A DNA stretch of 64,000 bases from Exiguobacterium profundum (GCF_001909285.1 NZ_MRSV01000001.1:2745340-2809339), one strand, 5' to 3'. Positions 8,392 to 18,828 are shown, numbered from the stretch's first letter. Numbers and translations are program-made. The notes: a model not told the origin generated them from the letters alone.

Positions 8392-9630
8392 TTAGATGAC
8401 CCAGTTCCCGTCACGCATGATTGCTTCACGCGTCCCGTCTTCCCGTTCACCATCGATATTCATTTCGGCTGACCCGATCATGAAGTCAACGTGTGTCATC
8501 GAGTCGTTCGCCCCGTTCGCCGCGAGCTCTTCTTGTGACATCGAAGGACCCCCTTCGAGACATGTCGAGTACGCACGTCCGAGCGCCAAGTGACACGATG
8601 CATTCTCATCAAACAACGTGTTATAGAAGAGAAGACCAGAGTTCGAGATTGGAGAATCATCCGGAACGAGCGCTACTTCACCGATACGACGCGCACCCTC
8701 ATCCATATTCAACAATTCATCGAGAGCCGCTTGCCCTTTTTTCGCCTCCGCTTTGACGACTTTCCCACCTTCAAACCAAAGAGTGAACTCATCAATCAAG
8801 TTCCCGCTGTAGCTGAGTGGTTTTGTACTCGATACGTAACCTTCCACAGAATCTTTATCTGCGAGCGTGAAGACCTCTTCCGTAGGCATGTTTGCGATAA
8901 AGTCGATGCCATCGACGTTCGGACCGCCACCCCCAAGGAAGACGTGTTTTTTTGGAAGTCCAATCGTCAGTTCCGTACCTGGCGCTTTGTAATGAAGCTT
9001 TGCATATTTCTTCTCTGTCAACAGCTTCGCACGGCTACGGAGTGATTGATCGTGTGTATCCCATGCCGCGACAACATCTTCTTGATCCATCCGAGTTGCT
9101 GCGAAGATGGCTTGCCATAATGCTGCAACCGCATCATCACGTCCCGGGAATACTTTTTGTGCCCACGCTTCTGACGCACCTGCGACGATTGACCAGCTCA
9201 CATTGTCGCTCATCACATATTGACGCCACTTCGCAAGCGCTTGTCCTGCTGCACGGTTTGCATCCGAAATGCGTGACGATTCCACACCATTCAATGCATC
9301 CGGGTCATCACTGACGATTGACAAGAATGCCGTCTTCTCTTCAGCCAATTGCTCAAAACGAGCCTTCAACCAATCTGGAAACTCTTTGAACGAATCCGCT
9401 GGTGCATTGAAATAACGGATCTTCCCTGTTTCTTCGTCGCTCCAGTTGACGAACACTTGCTTCGCTCCGGCCGCATAAGCAGCCTTCACCACGTGACGGA
9501 CGAGTGGTGCCTGACTGATGTCAGCACGTACTTCTAATTGTTGACCAGGTTGAATGTTCACACCTTTTTTCACAGCTAATTCTGCATAGCGTGCGAAATC
9601 TGCCTCTGTAGGCATCGAAATCTTAGACAT
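8392..9630 (-). CDS. ampS: Aminopeptidase, peptidase family M29
   Basis: A 412-residue cytoplasmic metallo-aminopeptidase of the AmpS/PepS/thermophilic aminopeptidase family, which removes N-terminal residues from peptides. The MPTEEVFTLADKDSVEG stretch and the C-terminal MTHVDFMIG motif carry expected metal ligands (two Glu, His, Asp), and HLALGRAY carries another His. Length is normal for the family. The ATG follows GGAGGAACG. The gene is monocistronic. Confidence 0.93.
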   Translation of the reverse strand: MSKISMPTEADFARYAELAVKKGVNIQPGQQLEVRADISQAPLVRHVVKAAYAAGAKQVFVNWSDEETGKIRYFNAPADSFKEFPDWLKARFEQLAEEKTAFLSIVSDDPDALNGVESSRISDANRAAGQALAKWRQYVMSDNVSWSIVAGASEAWAQKVFPGRDDAVAALWQAIFAATRMDQEDVVAAWDTHDQSLRSRAKLLTEKKYAKLHYKAPGTELTIGLPKKHVFLGGGGPNVDGIDFIANMPTEEVFTLADKDSVEGYVSSTKPLSYSGNLIDEFTLWFEGGKVVKAEAKKGQAALDELLNMDEGARRIGEVALVPDDSPISNSGLLFYNTLFDENASCHLALGRAYSTCLEGGPSMSQEELAANGANDSMTHVDFMIGSAEMNIDGEREDGTREAIMRDGNWVI

Positions 9631-9742
9631 ATGTATCGTTCCTCCTTTTCAGTTATCTTTATTTTCTTAAATTTCAGGAAAAGTTGCAAACAAAACGCAA
9701 AAACGGGCATATTAGTAGATGAAGAAAGAAGGAGGAATCCAA

Positions 9743-10150
9743 ATGGCAGATTGGAAAACAACATACACACATTTTTTAAAACAAGCGAAAGAAGACATCC
9801 GCGACCGAGAACAATTGGGCGACTTGCTCGTTCAAGGTGAACGCGCACTCGCAAAAGTCACAGTCGATGTGGCATCCAATGAAATCAGTAACATCGAGCG
9901 TGAAGAAGAACTGACACTTTACTTCCAGATGAAACAAATGCTGAATATGTTACGCGCGCTTTACAATGAACAATTTGAGATGCAACCCGATAAACAAGAG
10001 GAACTTGTTGCGGCCATCCTATACTTCGTCTCCCCATTCGATGCGATTCCAGACGATGTCCCACTCGGACTTTTTGATGATGCTCAAGTCATCGATTACG
10101 TACATGAGCAATTAGCGAGTGATATCGATCGATTCCATAATGACATGTGA
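9743..10150 (+). CDS. YkvA-like protein with DUF1232 domain
   Basis: A 135-residue protein with a charged helical N-terminal half and a C-terminal DUF1232 (YkvA) domain, recognised from ILYFVSPFDAIPDDVP and the following DDAQVIDYV. The domain is a short helical hairpin often linked to membranes; its function is not known. ATG at 9743 follows a perfect GGAGG site. No terminator is visible before the yitT-like gene that starts 77 bp downstream, so the two may be cotranscribed. Confidence 0.82.
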   Translation: MADWKTTYTHFLKQAKEDIRDREQLGDLLVQGERALAKVTVDVASNEISNIEREEELTLYFQMKQMLNMLRALYNEQFEMQPDKQEELVAAILYFVSPFDAIPDDVPLGLFDDAQVIDYVHEQLASDIDRFHNDM

Positions 10151-10227
10151 GACTTGAAATGACGTAAAAGTAGCAGTACGCTTGCAAAAGACTTACAAAA
10201 AGGAGGCGTCAGGCCTAGCCATTATCT

Positions 10228-11094
10228 ATGTATGCAAAATCTCGAAAACGGGTTGCCCTCGAAACGGTACTGTTCATCATTGCCGGGACAATCCTTCAGT
10301 CTGTCTTTGTCAGCTTACTGCTCAAACCAAATGAAATCGGTTCTGGGGGAATCGTTGGAATCACGTTGATTACGAATGAACTGTTTGGAACCCCCATCGG
10401 TTTGACACAGCTCGTGCTTAATATCCCACTCTTTTTATTGGGACTAAAATATTTGGGACGTCGATTTATCTTGATGACAGGAATTGTCGTCGTACTTTCC
10501 TCTATCCTCATCGATAGTTTGCCAGTCTTGATTCCCCCGACCCCACTCGATGATCCGCTCGTCGCTTCGGTGTTCAGCGGAATCGTTTCAGGGCTTGGAC
10601 TCGCACTTCTCCTCTTTGCAGGAGCTTCCACCGGTGGACTCGACATTCTAGGGAAAGTCATCTATATGAATAATCGAAACTTGTCGTTGCCTAAAATTTT
10701 TCTGACACAAGACATCATCGTCTATGTGTTGGTCTTCATCGTCTTTGACATCAAAGCTGTCATGTACGCGCTTGTGTTAAGCTTCGTCAGATCCCGTACG
10801 TTGCTTACGATTCATAAATTCTTCGCTGCCCAAAAGCAATGCTTCATCATTTGTCAAAAAGCAGACGAAATCAATTTGGTCATCAAGCAGAATTTGAAAC
10901 GGGGCGTCACCATCATGGATGCGACAGGCGGATATTCGAACGATTCGAAAAAAATGCTGTACGTCGTCGTCCAGAACAATGAAATCCCACGCCTTCGTCA
11001 AATCGTGTCTGAAATCGATTCTGAGGCGTTTGTCACTGTGTCTGAAATCGATTCAGTCGTCGGAAACTTTAAAGAACACTCCTATACACTGTAA
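10228..11094 (+). CDS. YitT family membrane protein
   Basis: A 288-residue protein with five to six membrane helices in the first 200 residues and a cytoplasmic DUF2179 domain at the C-terminus (from about residue 205, beginning near CFIICQKADEINLVI). The GSGGIVGITLI and GASTGGLDILG motifs are typical of the YitT/YpjC/YqfU group, a probable transporter family of unknown substrate. The start is odd: a strong AAGGAGG at about 10200 lies some 22 bp before the ATG, and a TAG (10216-10218) blocks any upstream extension. Confidence 0.88.
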   Translation: MYAKSRKRVALETVLFIIAGTILQSVFVSLLLKPNEIGSGGIVGITLITNELFGTPIGLTQLVLNIPLFLLGLKYLGRRFILMTGIVVVLSSILIDSLPVLIPPTPLDDPLVASVFSGIVSGLGLALLLFAGASTGGLDILGKVIYMNNRNLSLPKIFLTQDIIVYVLVFIVFDIKAVMYALVLSFVRSRTLLTIHKFFAAQKQCFIICQKADEINLVIKQNLKRGVTIMDATGGYSNDSKKMLYVVVQNNEIPRLRQIVSEIDSEAFVTVSEIDSVVGNFKEHSYTL

Positions 11095-11106
11095 AACTAA
11101 AATTTT

Positions 11107-11138
11107 CGACAACAATATAGATTGTTGTCGATTTTTTT
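11107..11138 (+). terminator. Terminator of the yitT-like gene
   Basis: A 10-bp perfect stem (11107-11116 with 11121-11130) is followed by seven T. Confidence 0.85.
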
Positions 11139-11208
11139 GTGTAATCTTCGTTCTCCTGTTCCGATAATAAATAAGAGCCCCATACATATAAAGAAGGAGG
11201 TGCATGAG

Positions 11209-13815
11209 TTGTCTGTTTACTCGTTGCGCCAATACGTTCCGGCGATTCTCATCGGAACTTTTTCTACCGGACTTTTATTTTTATTTTTGACCCCGCACGA
11301 CTTACTACAGATCACGTTGTTCATCTATTATCTCGTCATATCAGGGGCAGCGATTGGCTTTAGCGGAGTAGCTATCTTTAAACATAGAGGTATGCGGCGT
11401 TTTATCCATATTTTGATTAGTGCAGGAAATGTATGCTTCACGCTGTACTTACTGATGCACTATCATTCAATCAACGACAATATGCAGTCCTTGTTGTTCC
11501 TCCAAAATTTCTTTTATTTAATCATGGCTTTAATCGTCATCACGCAATCGATTGAGTTTCGTACTTTGAAACTACGCACGTTCGATTTATTCGCCCTGTT
11601 CAGTTTCCTTTTGATTGGTGGTTTTCATATTTGGTTCTTTTCAACGCAAGACGTCTCACTCGTGTCACAGTTGAGCGGATTCGAAGAGCAAATGTTACTC
11701 ATTAGCCTCTATATGATGCTCGCATTCCTCTACTTAAATCGAGTCGTCTCAGCCGGTCAACAGTTCCGGATTTTATTGCTCGTCGGAATTCTTGGATTCA
11801 CGATTGCTTCGATTGCAAACACGTTGGTTGTCTTTTCCGGAATTACACATGAATTGATTCATCTGTTGCAAGTCAGTAGTATCTTGACCATCTCGATTAG
11901 CTACTGGGTCGATGATGTATCGGAAGATGCACTTGCCTACGATTCCATTGTCGATTATGTGCTGTATAGTGTGGTCGTCATGATGTTTTTACTCGCTTCC
12001 GATCGCCTTCTTGGAACATCCGTAATGGACTCGATGATTGCAAATGCTGTTCTCTTGTTGCTCATTCGTCAGTTTGTCGTCTCCAAACAGAACGCACTCA
12101 TCAGTCATCGTTTGCATTCCGTCAACACAGATTTGGAAGTTGCCGTGTCGACCAAGGCACATGAATTAGAAATCCGTGAACAGCAATACCGTTCGCTTTT
12201 TGTCTACCATTCAGAACCGATATTCTTATTCGACTTGCATGGCGAAGTGTTATCTGTCAACGAGGCCGGCAGCTCTATCTTAGGACTGACAACCGAAACA
12301 CTACTCGGCTCAAACATCTTAGACATCATTGAATCGAAAGACCGTGCACCTTATACCATCATTCTTCAAGAGTTGACGAACGGTCGTCCCCGAACAATCG
12401 ATGTGCGTGTGATGACCGACGAAGGGGAAACACGCGTCTGGCAATTGGTCAACGTCCCAATGATCATCGAGGGAGAAGTCGAGGGCATCTACGCTATCGC
12501 TAAAGACATCACCCAGATGATCGAGCAACAAGAACAAATTCTGTATCAAGCTAAATTCGATAGTTTGACCGGTCTTCATAACCGCTACGCACTTCAAGAG
12601 CAAATCGAACGTTTGATCGAGGAAGGGCGTACGTTCACATTGATGTTTTCCGATTTGGATGGATTTAAAGAAATCAATGATCAATTCGGTCATCATATGG
12701 GTGACCAGTTATTACAACATATCGGAAAACGGCTGCGGACTGCACTCTTGCCGAACGAATATGCCGGGCGACTCGGGGGCGATGAGTTTATCGTCGTCGC
12801 GGAACATGGAGACGATGAGATGTTGACGGAACGATTGCGGCGGCTTGTCTATCGTCCCCCGTATTATATGGCCGGGACACTCGTCGAAGTCCATGCCTCG
12901 ATCGGGATCGTCCGTTTCCAAGAGCATGGGAAAAAATTAAAGCACTTGCTCTCGAATGCCGATTTGGCGATGTATCGCGCGAAAGACAAAGGTCGTGACG
13001 AAACCGTCATGTTCGAACCAGAGTTACGGGAGGACAAAGAAGAGCGGAAAGTGTTGATGGAAGGGCTTGAAACCGCACTTGAAAAAGGCGAGATTTCCCT
13101 TTTCCTTCAGCCTCAAGTGGATGCCTCGACGAAAGCAATCATCGGAGCAGAGGCGCTCATGCGCTGGCAACATAACGGTGCGTTCATTCCACCAAGCCAG
13201 TTCATTCCGATTGCTGAAGAAACGGGACATATTCAGGATTTAGGTCGTTGGATGATTCATGAGACATTCCAATTGATTCACGTATTTGAACAAGGCGACA
13301 TCCATTTACCGAAACTATCGGTCAACTTATCCGTCCGTCAGTTGTTTGATGAACACTTGATCGATTACTTGAAAACATTGTTCGAGCGGTTCCCGATTGA
13401 ACCGTCACGCCTTAATTTTGAGTTGACAGAAACCGTGGCCGCACATCATTCGGATCGTGTATTAAATCGCATTTTAGAGTTAAAAGCACTCGGCATCAAG
13501 CTGTCTATCGATGATTTCGGGACAGGGTACAGTTCACTCGCATACCTCGTCCGTTATCCAATCGATGAACTGAAAATTCCTCGTGAGTTCACGATGCAGC
13601 TTGAAGAGAATCGCGAATATCAAATGGTCACGACGACCATTGTCGCCATGGCACGCCAACTCGGTATGGCACTCGTTGCCGAAGGCGTCGAAACCGAGTA
13701 CCAGGAGACGTTCCTTCGTAAAATCGGTTGTGACTCCATGCAAGGATATCGCTATGCGAAACCGATGCCGCTCGATGAATTTGTCATTTACTACATGAAA
13801 CACACAACGCCTTGA
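11209..13815 (+). CDS. Membrane-anchored PAS-GGDEF-EAL cyclic di-GMP protein
   Basis: An 868-residue protein combining about eight N-terminal membrane helices (to residue ~280), a PAS domain (~325-440), a GGDEF domain and an EAL domain. The cyclase motif RLGGDEF (near residue 522) is intact. The phosphodiesterase domain keeps EALMRW (near 647), NLSVRQ, ELTETV, DDFGTGYSS, the catalytic Lys and EGVE, although the Lys is in KIPRE rather than the usual KIDR. It may therefore both make and break cyclic di-GMP. The start is TTG at 11209 behind GAAGGAGG; no ATG fits. It is monocistronic with a terminator. A second such protein is at 21.8 kb. Confidence 0.93.
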   Translation: MSVYSLRQYVPAILIGTFSTGLLFLFLTPHDLLQITLFIYYLVISGAAIGFSGVAIFKHRGMRRFIHILISAGNVCFTLYLLMHYHSINDNMQSLLFLQNFFYLIMALIVITQSIEFRTLKLRTFDLFALFSFLLIGGFHIWFFSTQDVSLVSQLSGFEEQMLLISLYMMLAFLYLNRVVSAGQQFRILLLVGILGFTIASIANTLVVFSGITHELIHLLQVSSILTISISYWVDDVSEDALAYDSIVDYVLYSVVVMMFLLASDRLLGTSVMDSMIANAVLLLLIRQFVVSKQNALISHRLHSVNTDLEVAVSTKAHELEIREQQYRSLFVYHSEPIFLFDLHGEVLSVNEAGSSILGLTTETLLGSNILDIIESKDRAPYTIILQELTNGRPRTIDVRVMTDEGETRVWQLVNVPMIIEGEVEGIYAIAKDITQMIEQQEQILYQAKFDSLTGLHNRYALQEQIERLIEEGRTFTLMFSDLDGFKEINDQFGHHMGDQLLQHIGKRLRTALLPNEYAGRLGGDEFIVVAEHGDDEMLTERLRRLVYRPPYYMAGTLVEVHASIGIVRFQEHGKKLKHLLSNADLAMYRAKDKGRDETVMFEPELREDKEERKVLMEGLETALEKGEISLFLQPQVDASTKAIIGAEALMRWQHNGAFIPPSQFIPIAEETGHIQDLGRWMIHETFQLIHVFEQGDIHLPKLSVNLSVRQLFDEHLIDYLKTLFERFPIEPSRLNFELTETVAAHHSDRVLNRILELKALGIKLSIDDFGTGYSSLAYLVRYPIDELKIPREFTMQLEENREYQMVTTTIVAMARQLGMALVAEGVETEYQETFLRKIGCDSMQGYRYAKPMPLDEFVIYYMKHTTP

Positions 13816-13843
13816 ACCGGTTATTCGGTTCAAGGCGTTTTTT
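13808..13843 (+). terminator. Terminator of the GGDEF-EAL gene
   Basis: A 12-bp perfect inverted repeat (13808-13819 with 13826-13837) starts in the last codons and is followed by six T. Confidence 0.87.
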
Positions 13844-15912
13844 CATCTCATCTCGTACACTTTGACTTCTCCCGGTTTCAAATCGACCACGAGATTCCAA
13901 TTGTCATCAAACGAATGCTCCGCATACGGCCACGAATCAGGTGAATAGACCATCTCCGCAAAACGACTCGCACTCCAATTTCGACGTCTCACCCCATCAA
14001 GCGTGACAACTCCTCGTAGCGCATCTACCATGTTCGTATTCGCTACGATGAGCAACGTATCATTCGTTTCCGGTCGTAACCAAGCGAATCCAATGAACGG
14101 GGCGAACGGCTCATTTAAAACGAGCGGTTCAAAGTGATTCGGATCCACGAGCACATCTAACCATCGACGTCGAATTTCAGCCACTTGATGCATCACTTCA
14201 ATCATTTCATCCCGTTCTGGATGATCCCAATGAAACTAATACGCATCAAAAAACGCAAGCTTGCCAAAATAAGGATCCGTCGGGAAGAGTTGATACGCCT
14301 CTTCCGGTCGACAATCGAGTCCAGTGTTCATCGGTTGTGTCTCATACAATTCGAGCCCCGAGTTCGTCATCGGAACCCCATTAGGCATAAATCCGTTCAA
14401 CACCGTCAACAAACGGCTTGCTTTTCGTCCGCCTTCCCGTGTCGCGAGTCGTCGCGTATCTGCCGTTTCACCTGCTGCAAATACCGGAAGAGGTAAAAAG
14501 CGTGAATCGTATAAGAATTGATGGGTTTCATGCGTGTTGAATCGCGGTTCTTTATAAAAACCATATCCGATAATCATATTATAGCCAGCGTCCTTCGCCG
14601 CCCAGGCTCCGGACTCGATGAGTTCTTCAGCGATAAAGCTGAAATTCGAATCGATGGCACGCGGTTGTTCCAAAATTCGTTGTGCTAAATCGACCGGAAG
14701 GGCATGACCCATATCAATACGCGCTCCATCTATACCGTATTCCCGTTGATAGTGAGGAATGATATCAGCGAGCATCTCCCAAACAGGTTCATTGATCTCA
14801 TTTCCTCGGAATTGATTGGATTTGATCGAGTCAAACAGGATATAAGGTGCAATGTTCGCATCGTTCACATAAGGTGCCGCTGCAAGCGGATGGTCTAAGA
14901 AAAGTCGGAAATAGGTTACGTCTGACCATGGTGGTTGCGGGTCATTGATACAATCCGAGAAAGCAGGTGCAGTTGTCAATCCGAACTCTCGTTCAATCAT
15001 CGCCAATACGTTTTCTTCTGGATGCTCGAGCAACGTGTTACGTACACGATCCCATTTCTCCGCATCAATCAAATTCGGTGCCATGGAGAACCGTCGCAAG
15101 TGTTGCCATACGTCTTCTGAGTTATACACCATCGGCAAGAAAGCAAATTCCGGTTTGACGTTCTCCCCAATGCCCGGAACATATGGCGGATGATAGTAAT
15201 CGACTTCCGTCAAGGGAATCCAGTAAAACCATTCCGGGTTTTCTAAGATGAGACGGTTATCTCGGGCACACGTCCGCGGGATGACATCGATGACGACACG
15301 AATCCCTACCATGTGACAGGCCTCCACGAATGCGGCAAATTCTTCTTCGACCGTCATCTCGTCACCAGTTAACGTTTCCTTTAACTCTTCATCAATTGCG
15401 AAAAAGTCTTGAACGGCATAAGGAGAACCGAATTCACCCTTCTTGTTTTTATGGCTGTGTTGCGAAATCGGCAAGAGGAATAATGTATCGATCCCCATAT
15501 AGAGAAGATGTGGAATCAATGCAAGCGTTTTCACAAAAGTGCCTGTGTCTTTCATTCCCACTGAATTCTCCCTTTCAACGTAACCCGACCCGTCATGGTC
15601 CCATGAGGTCGATGTACGAACTTGCATGGAGTAGACCGATGCCCGTTTGATCCAATCCCCCCCGGTTTGTAAATGTCCGTCTGCAAGCGCAATGGAAGTA
15701 CGATAGTCGCGACTTTCATGTGCATACGGGAAAATCGTTTTTTCAATCAAAAACAACAAAAAATCATATGGATTGACACGTTCCACCCCATCTCGAACCG
15801 GCTCGGAATGGAAACGCATGCGATTCCAAAGACTCGGAATCTCATAGGTAAGATTGGTTCGCTTGTTTCGTAAAACCTGGCACAGCTTGTGTAACGTCGA
15901 GTTCTCTGACAT
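13843..15912 (-). pseudogene. GH13 alpha-amylase family glycosidase, interrupted by in-frame TAG
   Basis: One continuous frame of 690 codons encodes a GH13 alpha-glucanase-like enzyme, stopped by TAG at 14236-14238 after 558 residues. The part before the stop is the (beta/alpha)8 barrel, with DVIPRT at the strand-3 position, the nucleophile motif DGARID, the acid/base Glu in FIAEELIE, and a third Asp in GETADTRR. The 120 residues after the stop are in the same frame and form the C-terminal beta domain that should pack on the barrel. Substrate is unknown; there is no signal peptide. ATG at 15912 follows AAGGAGA. The truncated product keeps the catalytic residues but would probably be unstable. 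Confidence 0.85.
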
Positions 15913-16063
15913 ATTGACTCTCCTTATGCATCTAATTGTCTTCTCTCATCAAGAGACACTACTCTTAATGATTATACATTTCCCCGTTTTTATTTTTTTC
16001 AAAAAAATATTTTCTGTCGTTTTTTACAAAATCATGTACGATGTAGAAGAAAGGAGGGTCACG

Positions 16064-16687
16064 ATGTCACAACGAAAGTGGATTTTATTATGGATCAGTT
16101 TATCAATCTTATCTATTTCGATTATTTTTATTTTTATTTTTCATTTGAAAGAAACAAATGAGCGTCTCGAAACCATTCAAGGCGAACAACTCGACTCCTA
16201 TGAATCGATTGAAGACGTGATGTATTATAACGTCGAACGGGCAAATGCCATTCGTGGATTACTCGCATATGAAGACCGACACTTTTTAGAGATGTACTAT
16301 AGCATGTCTCGACAAGCCAAAGACCTTAAACAATCCATCATCGATGACCCGGACACACCGAGCTCTGTCCTCGATTTACTCGAACGAGATGCCATTTGGG
16401 AAAAGGAAGCCGACCGCGTTCTCGTCATCTATGAAGAAGGCGACTTAGTGAAAGCGACGGCTGTCGCAGAAACGATGACAGAACTTCGGCAAACGATTTT
16501 AGAAGATTTACGGTCTCTCAAACAAATGCAATACAAAGACATTCATAAAGAGTTGATTGCGGCAGAGAATCAAGTATCTTTCTTGACACAAGTCCTTTTC
16601 ACCATCACTTTTTTATTTTTTGCTATTATTGTCATCCTCACCTTTATGTTGTTGCGCATTAAAACGCATCACGACAGAATCGAATAA
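16064..16687 (+). CDS. Membrane sensor-like protein without an output domain
   Basis: A 207-residue protein with one membrane helix at each end (about 5-28 and 175-198) and a charged, fully helical extracellular part in between. This is the layout of the four-helix-bundle or CHASE3-like input module of chemoreceptors and sensor kinases. The protein ends a few residues after the second helix, so there is no HAMP, kinase or signalling domain. A terminator begins right at the stop codon, so the short form looks intended. Function is unknown; it might pair with another receptor. ATG at 16064 follows AAAGGAGGG; a longer upstream frame is not supported. Confidence 0.8.
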   Translation: MSQRKWILLWISLSILSISIIFIFIFHLKETNERLETIQGEQLDSYESIEDVMYYNVERANAIRGLLAYEDRHFLEMYYSMSRQAKDLKQSIIDDPDTPSSVLDLLERDAIWEKEADRVLVIYEEGDLVKATAVAETMTELRQTILEDLRSLKQMQYKDIHKELIAAENQVSFLTQVLFTITFLFFAIIVILTFMLLRIKTHHDRIE

Positions 16688-16727
16688 AAAAAGAAGTGTC
16701 TCAGGTACAAAACCGAGACACTTCTTT
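16688..16727. terminator. Bidirectional terminator
   Basis: An 11-bp perfect stem (16692-16702 with 16715-16725) lies between the sensor-like gene and the convergent P-type ATPase gene. Confidence 0.85.
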
Positions 16728-18772
16728 CATGATGTCATACGAAGTAACCGCGTCGCGTTCGCGATGGCAAGAAGCGCCACTCCCACGTCCGCAAATACCG
16801 CTTCCCACATCGTTGCGATGCCGAACAATCCTAAAAGCATGACAAGTGCTTTGATTCCAAAGGCAAAGAAAATATTTTGCCAGACGACGCGCTTCGTTCG
16901 TTTGCCTAGCTCAATGGCCCGAATGACATCCGTTGGCGCATCATGCATCAATACCACGTCCGCCGCCGTGACTGCTGTATCGCTTCCGACGCCACCCATG
17001 ACGAGACCGACGTCTGCCCGGGCCAAAGCCGCCGCATCATTCATACCATCCCCGACAAAAGCAACTTTACGCGTTCCGACCATCCGTTCGATTGCCTCCA
17101 CTTTCTCGTGCGGCAGCAACTCCCCTCGTACTTCATCCAATCCGAGTTGCTTGCCAATTTTTGTAGCGACTTCTCGACGATCTCCAGATAGCATGACCGT
17201 CTGGATTCCGATTCGTTTCAATTGTTCGATTGCAGCCATCGCATCCGGCTTTACCGTATCCATCAGTTCGATTCGTCCAAGCCAACGATTATTCTTCATC
17301 ACATGTACATTCGTCCCGATTGACGAATCTGCAATCACTTGACCTAACCGTTCCATGTAACGGGCACTCCCTACATACACCTCGTCGTCACCATCTCGTG
17401 CACGGAGACCATATCCCGGCTCCTCTTGAATCGAATCAAACGATTGAACCTCCCCAGCACGACGGACGATTGCTTGCGCAAGAGGATGATTGGATGCTTG
17501 TTCGACACGGGCAGCTAACCGTAACAGTTCATCGCTAGTGATGCCGTCTGTCGTCACGATATCGGTCACTTCAAATCGCCCGGTCGTCAATGTTCCTGTT
17601 TTATCGAAGACCACTGCATCCACTTCAGTCAATGTATCAAGGAACTCGCCACCTTTTACAAGAATCCCTTGTTTCGATCCAGAACCGATCCCCCCGAAAT
17701 AACCTAACGGGATTGAAATCACAAGTGCACAAGGGCAACTGATGACGAGAAAAATCAAGGCCCGGTAAATCCATTCATTCAAGTCCCCTACAAACAAGGG
17801 TGGAACGAATGCGACAAGTGTCGCCATGACTACCACAATCGGTGTATAGACTTTTGCCAAGCGCGTGATCATTTGTTCCGTTTTTGTTTTCTTTCCATTC
17901 GCTTCTTCGACGAGAGCAATCATTTTTTGTTGGCTTGATTCAGCCGCGAGCTTTGTCGTTTCAACGATGAGACGCCCCTCGATATTGACCATACCTGCCA
18001 ACACTTCCTCGCCCGCGCTAACTTGCCTTGGAACGGATTCACCAGTCAATGACGACGTATTTAAAGAGCTCGCCCCACTCACGACGAATCCGTCCATCGG
18101 GACTAGTTCTCCTGAACGAATGACGAGGTGTGACCCGACCGTTACTTCTTCCGGCAATCGTTCCATTTCCTGACCCGCCTCGAGTACACGCGCTCTGGTC
18201 GGTTTCATATTCAACAAGGACTGAATCGATTTTCGGGAGGCGCGTACCGCCCGTCCTTGCACGTATTCACCGAGCTGATAAAACAGCATGACTGCCACCG
18301 CTTCCGGGTATTCCGAAATGGCGAATGCCCCGATTGTCGCGATGGTCATTAAAAATTTCTCGTCAAACCATTCCCGGTTCCATATGTTCCGGACCGCACC
18401 GTATACGACGTCGTAACCAGCAAGTGAATATGCCGCAATATATCCTAAAATCGAATCTGTCCAAATCGCCATCGAAAAAATAAGAGCGGCTGTGAGAAAT
18501 CTCCAAAGCGTCCAATCTCGTCCTTCGGTTTGATCGTCATCTTGTTTTACAAACTTCGCTCCCGGTTCAATCCGCCCCATCGTCTGCTCAATTGACTGAA
18601 GCATCTTGTCACGGTTCGACGGGTCCACCCATTCAATCACCATACGACTCGTCGCAAAATCAATTTGGCAAGATGCGACTTCTTCACATTTCGCCACATC
18701 CCGCTCAATTTTGGCCGCACAATTAGTACAGGTAATACCGGACACAGGTAGTACGTCTCGATTTCTCATCAT
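16727..18772 (-). CDS. cadA: Heavy-metal exporting P1B-type ATPase (Cd/Zn/Pb type)
   Basis: A 681-residue ATP-driven metal pump. It has one N-terminal HMA metal-binding domain with CTNC (Cys15 and Cys18), the SCPCALVIS motif of the sixth helix that defines Zn/Cd/Pb pumps, the phosphorylation motif DKTGTLT, the SNHPLA motif and the hinge GDGMNDAAAL. This set fits ZntA/CadA-type exporters rather than copper pumps. It stands alone but is divided only by a terminator from an ArsR/SmtB regulator in the same orientation, and a perfect palindrome before its start looks like that regulator's operator. Confidence 0.94.
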   Translation of the reverse strand: MMRNRDVLPVSGITCTNCAAKIERDVAKCEEVASCQIDFATSRMVIEWVDPSNRDKMLQSIEQTMGRIEPGAKFVKQDDDQTEGRDWTLWRFLTAALIFSMAIWTDSILGYIAAYSLAGYDVVYGAVRNIWNREWFDEKFLMTIATIGAFAISEYPEAVAVMLFYQLGEYVQGRAVRASRKSIQSLLNMKPTRARVLEAGQEMERLPEEVTVGSHLVIRSGELVPMDGFVVSGASSLNTSSLTGESVPRQVSAGEEVLAGMVNIEGRLIVETTKLAAESSQQKMIALVEEANGKKTKTEQMITRLAKVYTPIVVVMATLVAFVPPLFVGDLNEWIYRALIFLVISCPCALVISIPLGYFGGIGSGSKQGILVKGGEFLDTLTEVDAVVFDKTGTLTTGRFEVTDIVTTDGITSDELLRLAARVEQASNHPLAQAIVRRAGEVQSFDSIQEEPGYGLRARDGDDEVYVGSARYMERLGQVIADSSIGTNVHVMKNNRWLGRIELMDTVKPDAMAAIEQLKRIGIQTVMLSGDRREVATKIGKQLGLDEVRGELLPHEKVEAIERMVGTRKVAFVGDGMNDAAALARADVGLVMGGVGSDTAVTAADVVLMHDAPTDVIRAIELGKRTKRVVWQNIFFAFGIKALVMLLGLFGIATMWEAVFADVGVALLAIANATRLLRMTS

Positions 18773-18783
18773 ATCCCCCTAAC

Positions 18784-18803
18784 ATTCAAATGATCATTTG
18801 AAT
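18784..18803. promoter_or_regulatory. ArsR/SmtB-type operator of the metal ATPase gene
   Basis: A 20-bp perfect palindrome, ATTCAAATGA and its reverse complement, lies 11 bp before the ATPase start codon. Short AT-rich palindromes with ATTCAAATGA-like halves are typical binding sites of CzrA/CadC/SmtB repressors. Confidence 0.85.
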
Positions 18804-18828
18804 ATATCGTATCGTGAATTGAAATTGA

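Noticed and set aside
15521-15540. cre-like sequence inside the GH13 gene
   Set aside because: It deviates from the consensus and lies almost 400 bp inside the coding region; chance is more likely.
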